From contig OY755042.1 in assembly GCA_963576565.1 (NCBI GenBank), forward strand, positions 17,273,272-17,337,271: a stretch of DNA of 64,000 nucleotides, written 5' to 3'. Below the pieces are notes generated by a model. It worked only from the letters and a program-made list of their open reading frames with translations, did no database searches and had not been told where the DNA came from. The stretch comes from Aspidapion aeneum. Taxonomy: Eukaryota; Arthropoda; Insecta; Coleoptera; Brentidae. This document shows, piece by piece, positions 33,170-43,364 of this stretch; the first letter of the stretch is position 1; the number at the start of each line of letters is the position of its first letter. The translations under genes were made by a program, and so were the position numbers.

Positions 33170-34135
33170 CTTTTAATTTATACTTGATATATTCTCTTGG
33201 TATATTGTAAAATAATATTTTACAATATATTTTAGTTTATACCTGAAACATTCTATTGGTAAATTCTAAAACTAATATTCTAGAATATGATTTTAGGTTG
33301 TTTCCGATATATTCTTTTGGCATATTCTATAATTAATATAAGAGGATATACGAGTACTACAAGATTATGTCTGATATATTCTTGTTCTTCTTGTAAAAAA
33401 ATTTTTTAGAATATGATTTTAGTTAATACCCGGTATATTCTTCCTGTCCTCTTTTCCTTAAAAATAAAATTTGTTTTAAAGCATTTAAAAAACACAAAAT
33501 TTTTAATACAAACCAATTTTTTACTCTCTTAAATCTAGACAATATTATTATTGGTATTAATTAATTAATTACATTATTAATTTAAAATTTAACTTAACTA
33601 TATATTCTTAGAATACTTTTTAAACGAAAATGTATTCCTATTTTTGAGTAGATAGATTAGTTATTAAGATACTTTCTGAACATGGTAGACAAGGACTTTA
33701 TGACCTTAAGCCAAGGAAACTATTTGGGATACATGCGATTTCGAATAAATTTCATAAACTGTACGTTTACTTATGTAAATAAATTTTTTTAAATAAATTA
33801 AATTATTTTGGTATATTCTAAAAAATATATTAAAGGATATACAATAAGTTTTCTTCCGGTATATTCTTTTGGAATATTCTAATATGAACATTAGCATATT
33901 TTTAAACGAACATTATACTTTTAATGTATTGATTAATTCTTTTAGTATATTGTAAAATATATTCTAGAATAAAATTTCAGTTTATCTACGGTACATATAT
34001 TCTTTGGTTTTATTTTAAAATATATTTCTACGTTTAGTTTAATCCAAAAGTATTTTAGTATGGGACCTAACCTAAAATGAAAATTCTAGAATATAATTCT
34101 AGTTTATTTTCGGTTTATTCTTTTGGCATATAAGC
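33170..34135. repeat. Degenerate ~60-bp tandem repeat
   Basis: Successive units share GATATATTCTTTTGGTATATTCTA and an AATATGATTTTAG block, with inverted AATATTCTAGAATAT cores. Units occur at about 33185, 33245, 33306, 33373 and 33431, then again at 33800-34130 after a diverged middle. Confidence 0.65.
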
Positions 34136-34705
34136 TTTTGGTCTCCAAGCAGCGGCGGCTTGTATCAATGCAACAACGGGGTGCTGCGCCCAAATGTTTA
34201 CCCACAGGTCATTAAAAAACACACCTACTACGTTTGGGGTTTCTAATTTTTTTTTTTTTAACTTACCCATGCCCACCCGAATTCCGCCATGAAATGACTC
34301 AAAAATTATCAAAAAATTCTGCTGAAATAATTGAAATATATTGTAAAGGGCGTAAATTAAAACATCCATGCTCCAAACACAAAAACAATGCGAGTAATAC
34401 GACTAACTGAGGGCCTGTGCCAGGCACAATATTTCTTCGATTTTTCCCATTTAAACAAGGCTAAGATGCCCAACATTGGCGCTATCACTGTCGTTCATAT
34501 TGGCTGCAGATAAAAGCAATCTCTATTCGAAGGGGCCAAAAGAAAAGTGGCAGCGTATTCGAAGCTGCTTCGGGTTTCATCGCATCGCCGTCACATCGAG
34601 TCAGAGTGTGGTCCTCTGCTTTGCACAGGGCTACCGAATTTCATATAATATATAAATGAAAAATGAATGCATAAAAAAAGTGTTTTTGCAGAAAAATACG
34701 ATAGT

Positions 34706-35036
34706 GACATGTGAGAACATGTGGCTGTGATAAAGTATGGCCATTATTTATCAGAGTTCACTACCAAGCATAAAAGCAATGAGTATATCACTCATGTAGA
34801 GTGGCATCCGGCGAGCCTTGCAACATAACACTAGTCCGATTTAGTTGCATGTGCGAGTTGCGAGGTTCATTGCTATCATACAAATGCCATTAGATCATAT
34901 AGTGGTTCTCTGAATATTACGTACTATACGAATTTATTTCAGCGCCATCTGCCCCTCAATGTTGCAAAGCTCGCCGGTTGCCACTCTATATGGGTCATAT
35001 ACTCATTGATAAAAGTCACATGTCCTCATATGCAGC
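34706..35036. mobile_element. TIR element (MITE)
   Basis: TAGAGTGGCATCCGGCGAGC with TTGCAACAT on the left matches, inverted, ATGTTGCAAAGCTCGCC with GCCACTCTA on the right. Weaker arms extend outward through ATGAGTATAT and ACATGTG. There is no frame. Confidence 0.6.
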
Positions 35037-35458
35037 TTTTTTATTAAGTGTGAGTCAAGTAAAAATTGGTAAGATGCGGCCTTTTGGCCTGCCAGAAATC
35101 AACATACCGGCTGTATGTCAAGGAAAATTGGGTTATAACTCATATGAAAAAATCGAGATGCGGCTTTTATTTTAGGGATGGCAAATTATATTGGCTGTTC
35201 TTTTCATCTGCTAACGATAATGACATACTTTTTGCAGTAGTAAAATTATACAAATAACATAATTTTATTTGCTGTATCTAAATTATCGTGATTCACGTTA
35301 TATTATTTTATTTTGCGTGACAAATCGGGCGCACGCTTTCAATTCTCTTATTACATTTTTAGTTTTGTTAAAAACAAAAAATTGCGGATGTTACAGATTT
35401 ATGACTTGTTAAGTCTTAATGCTTTTTATTACTTACTTTGAATACTTTTGCTTTCGGA

Positions 35459-35823
35459 ATCTAGTTTCAGGTTTTACTTGTTTGCCACTTGTTAATTGGG
35501 AGTAGGACCACCTAGACAGAAGTGGACACAGTAGAAAGCTCATTACGAAAACTTTTAGAAGATTACGTTTCCTTTAAAAAAGCGTAACACTTACACAAAT
35601 GGGTTCATTATCTGCTTAGATATAAGCGTTTATTTTTTCCAAAAGAAAACGCTTGTGTCCTGGCAGCAAATCAACAGAGTTTTATGAATGTAACATTTTT
35701 CTAAAAGTAATCTTCTACAAGGTTAATGAATTATTTACTTTGACTACTTTTATACTTTCCTCCCCTCCCTAGGTATATGCCGTAATTGACAAGTGTTAAA
35801 CAAGTAAAGCCTAAAACTAGATA
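35459..35823. mobile_element. Fold-back MITE, about 365 bp
   Basis: TCTAGTTTCAGGTTTTACTTGTT on the left and its near-inverse (TCTAGTTTTAGGCTTTACTTGTT) on the right. A second inner pair (CTTTTAGAAGATTAC) also folds. Confidence 0.6.
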
Positions 35824-36529
35824 TAATTGACTTTTTCTTTTAACACAAATGGCCCCAAATAAAAGAACTGCTAGATTGGAAGAGTATAAGAAGAGAGAGT
35901 CTTAAGTGTCAGTGCAAATAATATCCCATATCTAGCTGCAAGATTCTATTTGAGAAAACCTGCATCACAAACACAATAAATAGTAATTTTTTGTTAAATA
36001 AACCAAATAAATAAATAAATTTCTTATTTATGCCCGTAAATTTTAACCTGCATACGTGTTTCCATTGCTCTAATTCATTTATTTTATCTACAGGTCAACA
36101 GCAGTATATAGCAAAATTGATATCCGTTTTACCTAATTTTTCCTAAAAATATTTCGCCACCAGCTTTAACAGCTAGATTGCCGTCTTCTATATGTTTGAT
36201 TTTTAGAGCTGTTAAAAGTGTCCAAAAAGTAAAATCCAAAAGAAGAAGACATTTTCTAAGATCTTGGGAAAAAGAGAGCCACAATAACAAGCAAGTAACA
36301 ATAATTTTAATACTGCCCAAATAAAAAAATTAAACAAATTCGAATTGAGTTTAACTTAATTAAAACGGAATCACAGAAATGGTAATCAAAAAAATCTAGG
36401 CCCAATCTATTTTTTGATTAAACTAATAATAATCACAGATGTAATAACCGTCCAAGTCAGACCAGCAAAGAACGGTTTAAATTTAATAGGTCAGTCATTA
36501 GAGAAAAAAAAGACGCCCAGGTTGCAGGA

Positions 36530-38050
36530 GCCTTAAAAAATATTTGGTTTTCGACCTTGGAGGGGGGGGCGCTTTCCCCGTCATATTGGATTTAGTGTGC
36601 GCAAAAAGATTTTTTATATTACTTGGTCCCTGTACAGTGTACATTTTAGAAAAAAAAGTTTTAGACAGTACAAGACAATAAAATTTTCTACAAAAAACAT
36701 GGTATTTTTTTGTTAGACGAATGGTTTTCTAGTTATGACGCTAAAGATTTCGCCGCCATTTTGGATTTTGACCAATTTTTTTAATTAGTGGCATTTAAAT
36801 TTGAAACTGCTTATTTTTAAGAAAATCTGTAATAACATAGAATAAAGACCAACTAATGGTCTATAAAATGAGATATCACTGAGTCCTTTGGGTAGTACTC
36901 TTGCTGAGATACGAACCATGAAGTATTAGCAGTACACCCGTTTCCTATGTATTTCCATAGTTTTATGCAAAATAAACCAAATTTATTCAGTTTTATGTCA
37001 TTTTCTCAAAAGGTAAGCATTTTCAGATTATTATCGAAAATTAAATTATTATTTAAACGATGTATCACCAAAGTGGTCCAAGTCCACGATTAGCACTTAA
37101 ATGGCATCCATAAATAGGGGTTATTTATTAAGGTCACAAAAAAAAATTATGTTTTTTTAGGTTTTATTCAGTTTTCAAAGAAACTAGGCATTTTAAGGAA
37201 AATTCTTAAAACACCTTTTTTTAATCACAAAACAAGTATTGTTATCTGGTATTTTACCAAAGTTTTAAAAATTTTCTTTCAAACGGTGTGTATAGTTAGA
37301 ATACTTAGGGAACCATTAATACACCACGGGCGCCCAAAAACTGAATTGAAAAAAAATTACTAAACATGCATATATTTCTTGAGTGTTCCCCCTTTACAAA
37401 AACCCTCTTGATACATATCGTTTTAAAGATAATTTTAGTTTCAACAAAATAGAGTAAAAGAACATTTTTTAGCAAAATTAAATAAAACCAATAAAATCTT
37501 TTTTAAAAAATGACGCCTTAAAAAAAATGAAAGGCCAAGAACCATGAAACATGGATTGGGGTAAAGGAAAAGATCAAATGCAAAAAATCTGGAATATAGC
37601 CCGGCAGCGGCAGGGAGGGGTTAACCAAAAAATAAGTTCTTAAGTTTTTTTTTAATGGATTACATCCCGGTGATAACAAACTGTCATCCTTGAGCATATT
37701 GAGATATTCAAGAGGGTGGCGGAAAAGGGATTAAAAAAATTTTAAAAATAGGTTTTAAAAAGATAAAACTATCCCTTTAGGATCTTGGACTACATTTCCT
37801 TTATTAGATTTATACTCAGAAAGTGCTTATTTTTTGAGAAAATCTGTATAAAGGAAAGTTAAAGCACATTATGAAACCTATTAAACGATATATTTGTGAA
37901 CTACCTAAGTACCACACTTGCAAGGATACGTACCCTGAACCTGTATTTAAAAACTACATTTAAAAAAAAATTCATTGGTCGCCATCTTGAATATCTCAAG
38001 TTGCTCAAGAATAACAGCTTATCATCCCTTGGCTATCAAAACTAGGATTC
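36530..38050. mobile_element. Cluster of fold-back elements (family copy A)
   Basis: 37000-37460 is the same family as 50180-51330; shared blocks include GATTAGCACTTAA.TGGCATCC, ATTAATACACCA and GAGTGTTCCCC. An adjoining hairpin pairs 37667-37735 with 37980-38047 (TTGAGATATTCAAGA core). 36780-36930 and 37800-37940 are also related as direct repeats. No coding frame. Confidence 0.55.
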
Positions 38051-38533
38051 CCAGAGATATCAATGGAGCGGTATTACATTGCTAACACCGATCACCATTT
38101 AGGTGATCCGTGTTGCTACGCTATTGCATCCTAACAACACGATAGAAAAGCAAATACTTTTCTTTGAACATTATATTCTATAATCTTTGCTTTGAACCCG
38201 CTCTGAGAGCTTATTCTTAAAAAATTTTGTTTAAAGAATCACTTCTTAGGACAAATCCCTAAAATTCTTACTAATCGCTAAAAGTATGCTCAGGACGATC
38301 ATAATTGTTAAAGTTTTAGAGCTGCGTCTATTAAAATTTTTGCTCAAATCTACTAGTATGGCGACACTGAAAATTTTGAAATAAATTGCTGTTAAAAGGA
38401 ATGTTTTACTCTGTCAAATACGAACTAAGAAACGTCCAAATTTTTGCATGCAACATAAAATCGTCATTGTAACTTGTCAAAATTTAAAAGAAATATATTT
38501 TTTAAGGTACTAAGGACACTAAAAATATATTAC

Positions 38534-38888
38534 CTTCAATAAAGGCATCTGCAGGATTCTGAGCACTGATTGGTTGTTGAGCGTGCGCCAATGCATTTTG
38601 CTGTTGAATTCCATTAAATACTTGTTCAAATTTTCCCGGTCCATTTTTCACACTGTTCCTAGTTCCCACATTTGGTGCAATATTAGGTCCAAATGGCGGT
38701 CCGTAATTTGAAACACTACTCTGTGGTACAGGTGGGGTCAAGGCTGCGTTAAGTCGCACACCAGGTGAAAGTTTAGCGGCCTGATGTTTTAATTTTTCCT
38801 GCAGTTTTAAAGCTTGATTTAGTTGTTCTTGCAGACGAAGGTTTTCTTCACGAATTCTTGAGCGTTCTTTCTGTAATCGTGCTTTAAT
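38534..38888 (-). CDS. Host gene exon: coiled coil and Pro/Asn/Gln-rich segment
   Basis: Acceptor TTCTTGTTTAG, then 118 codons plus G and donor GTAATA. It begins with a highly charged heptad-like helix (IKARLQKERSRIREENLRLQ, continuing EQLNQALKLQEKLK), about 40 residues that predict a coiled coil. A Pro/Asn/Gly-rich region follows (PPFGPNIAPNVG) and then a Gln/Ala-rich stretch. It joins exon 42004-42151 in phase 0 and exon 32714-32907 with 1+2 nt. Confidence 0.8.
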
Positions 38889-38963
38889 CTAAACAAGAAT
38901 ATAATTTATATGCAGGCATAAAGAAAACGAATGTATCTATTTATATTTTTTAAAGTCACTAAG

Positions 38964-39087
38964 GGTCCATCTCACCGACTTTTTTTTCGTTACTTAGCTT
39001 AAAGCGTTTCTTAATATAATAATATTATGACGTAATAAGGAACACTTAAGGCTAAGTAACGAAAAAAATAGTCGGTGCGATGGACTA
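38964..39087. mobile_element. Short MITE, about 124 bp
   Basis: GTCCATCTCACCGAC followed by a T-run and CGTTACTTAGC is mirrored by GCTAAGTAACG, an A-run and GTCGGTGCGATGGAC. It forms a nearly perfect hairpin with a small loop. Confidence 0.75.
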
Positions 39088-39206
39088 TCAAGCTCAATAT
39101 TTGTCTGATTTAAATGGAATTTTCCATAAATGATGTGCTTGGCTTAAAATTGGTATATGCAATGGCGAACCATGTATAAAAAGCTATGGTTTTTTCGGCT
39201 CCGGCT

Positions 39207-40890
39207 CCGGTTCAAAAGAGCGATGCTTAAAACGGCGACATTTTAAACAGCGGTTTCATTTGAGCGACATTTTAAACAGCGACAAATTAGACCAACGACA
39301 TATCAAGAGGGCGACATTTTCAAAAAGCGATATATTAAACAGCGATAATTAAAATAAAGACATTAAAACGCCTGCGGAACGAAACAGCGATGTACAAAAT
39401 AGCGACGTACGAAATGGTGAGGAATGAAATAACGACTATCAAAATAGCGATGCAATGAAATTGCGACTAATAAAATAGCGATGTATCAAAATATCGTTTG
39501 TAACAAAACAGCGATGTATCAAAATAGCGACAACCAAAATAGCGATGTATTAAAATGGCGACAACCAAAATAGCGATGTATCAAACTAGCAATATTCAAA
39601 ATGCAAATTTGGACGAGACTTTATTTGGCAGTAGTAGAAAACAGCGCATGGCCAAAATAGCGCAGGCCAAAATAGCGAATTTCCAAATAGCGCATGACTT
39701 CTTTCCTGGGATCGTAAAGGTTGTAAAATCGACCAGAACCAAACTGACCCGTACCGAACCCGCATAATTTTTTCAAAAACAAAACTTCCCTGACTTTTTT
39801 CTCGGGATCCTAGAGGGTGTGAATCTGCACCGACCTGAACCGAACCGAATCTGTTCGGTCCGATTTGGTTCGGTTCAGTTTGGTACAGTTCACATCTTCT
39901 AGCATCCCGGGTTTTTTTTGAAAAAATATTTTTAAAAAAATACCGCGAGTGGCAAGTCATAAAAACCTTTGTTTGTTGATTAATATTGAAAAAATATCGA
40001 GTCGCTATTTTGTTACATCGCTATTTTGATAGTCGCTATTTTGTTACATCGCTATTTTGTTATAATCGCTATTTCGTCATATCAAAACAGCGATATTCAA
40101 AACAGCGAGATCAAATAAAATCGGCGATATTTAAAAAAGCGTATTTAAAAACAGCAACAGTTTGGCAAAGGAGTGTCCTTTTAGCATATTTTTTCAAAAA
40201 AAAAACAGCAATATTAAAAAAAAGCATTTCTGAATTGCCACTCCCAGTTATTCAGTAAACCCTATCTAAAATATTTAAAAAAAAACTTCTTTCCCTGGAT
40301 CCTAGAGGGTGTGAAACCAAACCGAACCAAATGGAACAGAACTAAACCGAAAGTATTTTTCAAAAAATAAGTTGTCTAAATTAGGTTTCCGATCTTAATT
40401 TTGGTCGGGGTTATTCTAACCTTCTTTAGTTGACCGCAAATGTATCCTCGCCAGCTTAATAAAAAAAATAATTTTTCGAAAAAATGTTTGGTTTAGTTCA
40501 ATTTGGTTCGGTTTGTTTCACACCCTCTAGGATCTCGGGAAAGAAGTCAAGGAAGTTTTTTTTTTAATATTTTAGATAGGGGTTACTGAAATACCGGGAG
40601 TGGCAAATCATAAGACGCTTTTTGTTAATGTTGCTTAATATTGAGTTTTTGATAAATCGCTCTTTTGAATTGCTCTTTTAAATGTCGCTTTTTTGAATGT
40701 CATTGTTTTGATATGTCGCTTTTTTGAATGTCGCCGTTTTGGTATGTCGCAGTTTTTATTATAGTATCGCTCTTTTGATTATCGCTATTTTGATATGTCG
40801 CCCTTTTGATTGTTGCTGTTTGAATATGTCAATCTTTTGAATATCGCTGTTTTATACGTCGCCGATTTAAATGTTGCTCTTTTGAACCGG
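39207..40890. mobile_element. Foldback element with arms made of short tandem repeats
   Basis: The ends are CCGGTTCAAAAGAGCGA and its inverse. The left arm (39207-39700) is a long array of 15-25-bp units of the form (T)CAAAATAGCGA / AAACAGCGACAT. The right arm (about 40000-40890) is the complementary array (TCGCTATTTTG, GTCGCTTTTTTGAAT). The centre holds GAACC/GGTTC-rich blocks with CGGGATCCTAGAGGGTGTGAA and its inverse. This is the architecture of FB/Galileo-type foldback transposons. No transposase is present. Confidence 0.75.
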
Positions 40891-40964
40891 TGCTAGTTTT
40901 TTTTTCAAGCTTAGATTGGAGAAATAAAACACCACATAAAAAAGAAACATTGGCACTTTCGCGT

Positions 40965-41094
40965 AAAATAACAAAAACAAGCGGGTTTTTTAAATAACAA
41001 AAACAAGCGGGTTTTTAAAATAACAAAAACAAGCGGGTTTTTAAAATAATAAAAACAAGCGGGTTTTTAAAATAGCAAAAACAAGCGGGTTTTT
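40965..41094 (+). repeat. Tandem repeat, ~26-bp unit x5
   Basis: The unit AAAATAACAAAAACAAGCGG plus GTTTTT is repeated five times with very few differences. Confidence 0.85.
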
Positions 41095-41190
41095 ATTTGG
41101 CCCAAATCAAATAAAACTGGTTTTCCGAACTTGTGTGGAAAAGTGCTTTGCGGTACATGTTGGAAAAGTATGTTGACAGTTAACGTACAC

Positions 41191-41870
41191 ATATGGTGGC
41201 AGGGTAGTGCCGTGGTATGGTCGTCGGCTTCACATGCAGAAGGTACCAGGCTCGCTTCTCGAACGATGCAAAAACAAAAAAAAAAAAATCTGTCACCCTG
41301 TCGCCGATTTCCTTTTCAGCGTTCAACAGCCGTCATCGAATAAGCATGCGATGCGATGCACGCAAAAAATATAAGTCGACGTTGAACATCGGGAATATAC
41401 GCCGGTGTAGTCCAGGAGCCGACGACACGCAGCCAGCCGAGTAACCAGGGATAATAACCCAGGAGCCTGCTATAAGTGCTATATAGTCGGAACCAGCATA
41501 AATCTCCTACAGTCAACCCACGACGACCACGACTGTTGCGCTGAAAAGGAAAGAAGACTATCGTCTATAACCAAGTTCTGCTGGGACGATAGCCATGTTA
41601 GATAGATGCAAGTCTAACATGTAGCAGGACCACCTTTCGGAAGGGGTGTAAAAGCGTGGGTCCACTGTGTATACTTGCTACGCCCTGCCCTCGACAAAGA
41701 GGTGTCAGGCAAAATTAAGTCCTCTTAGAGAAAGAAAACTTGCATCCTAGGGGGCACGTGCATCAGTTTGATATATGATGTACGGACAAATCGGGGTTTG
41801 CGAAAAGGGCGCGCCGTGTCCCTAGTCGCTAGACCAAAAATGGTCTTCCCACCACTACTACTACTACTAC
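41191..41870 (+). mobile_element. SINE-like retroposon, copy 1, with 10-bp target duplication
   Basis: TAACGTACAC at 41181-41190 is repeated at 41871-41880. The enclosed 680 bp ends in an (ACT)n tail, as expected of LINE-mobilised retroposons. The 5' part GGCAGGGTAGTGCCGTGG resembles a tRNA A-box region. No open frame is kept. A second copy lies 1.2 kb downstream in the same orientation. Confidence 0.75.
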
Positions 41871-42003
41871 TAACGTACACACGTACACGTATACACTTTT
41901 CCATACATGTGCGGAAAAGTACTTTTTCACACATATGCGGAAAAATTTTTGCACATGGTGAAATTTAACGTTTTTATATGTGGTCGTAGAAAAACAAACT
42001 TAC

Positions 42004-42151
42004 CGCTGCTTCTCTTTCAGCTTTGGCAATCATTCTTTCAATATCTGAGGATGTCAATGGTTTTCTTTTCGAAGGTCTTTTGCTTAGTCCTTCTGGTCCC
42101 CAACTAGGCTCTATTTCATTATGAGTAGGATCATGTCGATGTGATATGACG
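42004..42151 (-). CDS. Host gene exon: basic, Pro-rich segment
   Basis: Acceptor TATTTTTAG, 1 nt, then 49 codons and donor GCG|GTAAGT in phase 0. The peptide reads EPSWGPEGLSKRPSKRK then SSDIERMIAKAEREAA, the start of the helix continued in exon 38534-38888. The leading nucleotide completes a codon opened by AA at the end of each of the three upstream repeat exons. The KRPSKRK run could be a basic cleavage or targeting site. Confidence 0.75.
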
Positions 42152-42224
42152 CTAAAAATAAAAAAGTTGGTATTTTAAAACAAAAATTATTAGAATTTGT
42201 TAAACCAGTCTGGTAGTTTACGGG

Positions 42225-43340
42225 TCGAATACTGAACTCCGATATTCGAATACGAATCCTGAGTTCTGTATTCCCAATTGTATTCGAATCCTCAAGATTC
42301 GAATACGAAGAACAAAAACTATTCGAATACCGCTGTATTTAAATACCTGGATTTATTTAAATATAATACTTTTTGAATATTGCAACTAAAAAAAACTGCA
42401 CATTTTAAACTTTATTTTTAAACCTATATGCAGCTAAGTTATAAAAATATAAGCAGGGCAGGCAGGGTAGTGCCGTGGTGTGATCGTCGGCTTCACGTGC
42501 AGATGGTACTACGTTCGCATCTCGAACAACGATGAAAAACATAAAAAAAGTCTTGTCGCCCTGCCGCTCACTTCCTTTTCAGCGTTCAACAGTCGTCATT
42601 GAATTAGCGCGCGACGCAATGCATAACTTGACCTTGAACATCGAGAATATACGCAGGTGTAGTCCAGGAGCCGGCACGCGGCCAGCCGAAGGAAAAATAA
42701 TCCAGGAGCCTGCTATAAGTACCATAGTCGTTACCAGGATGGCGTCAGCATAAATCTCCAACAGTCAACTCACGACGACCACGACTGTTGCGCTAAAAAT
42801 GAAAGAAATCTATCGTCTATAACCAAGTTCTGTTGGGACGATAGCGATGTCGGATAGATGCAAGTCTTACATGGAGCAGGACCACCTTTCGGAAAGGGTT
42901 TAAAAGTGTAGGTCCACTATGATGCAGTATAAAGTTCCTGCAGGCAAAATTAAGTCCTCTTAGAGAAAGAAAACTTGCATCTTAAGGGGCACGTGCATCA
43001 GTTTGGTATATGGTTTAAGGACAAATCGAGGTTTGCGAAAAAGACACACGGCGCATACCTAGTCGCTAGACCAAAAATGGTCACCCCACCACTACTACTA
43101 CACCTATACAGGATTTGAATACCGGGATTTGAATACAGGATTCGAATACAAAGTGGGTATTCCAATACCGGAATTCAAAAACGCTATTCAGAATCCAGAA
43201 TACCGAGTTCTGGTCAAAAAGTCACAAAGTATTCGAATACCAGCCAAATGTATTCTGAATAGTATTTTAAATACCAGCTAAATGCATTTTAGATAGTGTT
43301 TAAAATACCAAGTATTCGAATTTTATTATTGCATCGTAAA
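42225..43340. repeat. ATTCGAATAC-rich interspersed repeat, split by SINE copy 2
   Basis: Many variants of the palindrome GTATTCGAATAC occur at 42230-42350 and again at 43105-43320, flanking the retroposon. The units are irregular in spacing and present in both halves. Confidence 0.6.
42461..43101 (+). mobile_element. SINE-like retroposon, copy 2
   Basis: Matches 41198-41870 from GGCAGGGTAGTGCCGTGG to CCACTACTACTAC, with clear divergence and small deletions, including part of the 3' half. Shorter (ACT)n tail. I could not read a target duplication. Confidence 0.75.
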
Positions 43341-43364
43341 TTATGTTTTTATTCAGTTAATATA

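Noticed and set aside
39555..40258. Frames within the foldback element (70, 124 and 90 codons)
   Set aside because: Translations of the short tandem units and GGTTC runs; repetitive and not protein-like.
40965..41094. CRISPR-like array
   Set aside because: Repeats are contiguous with no unique spacers, and the context is eukaryotic.
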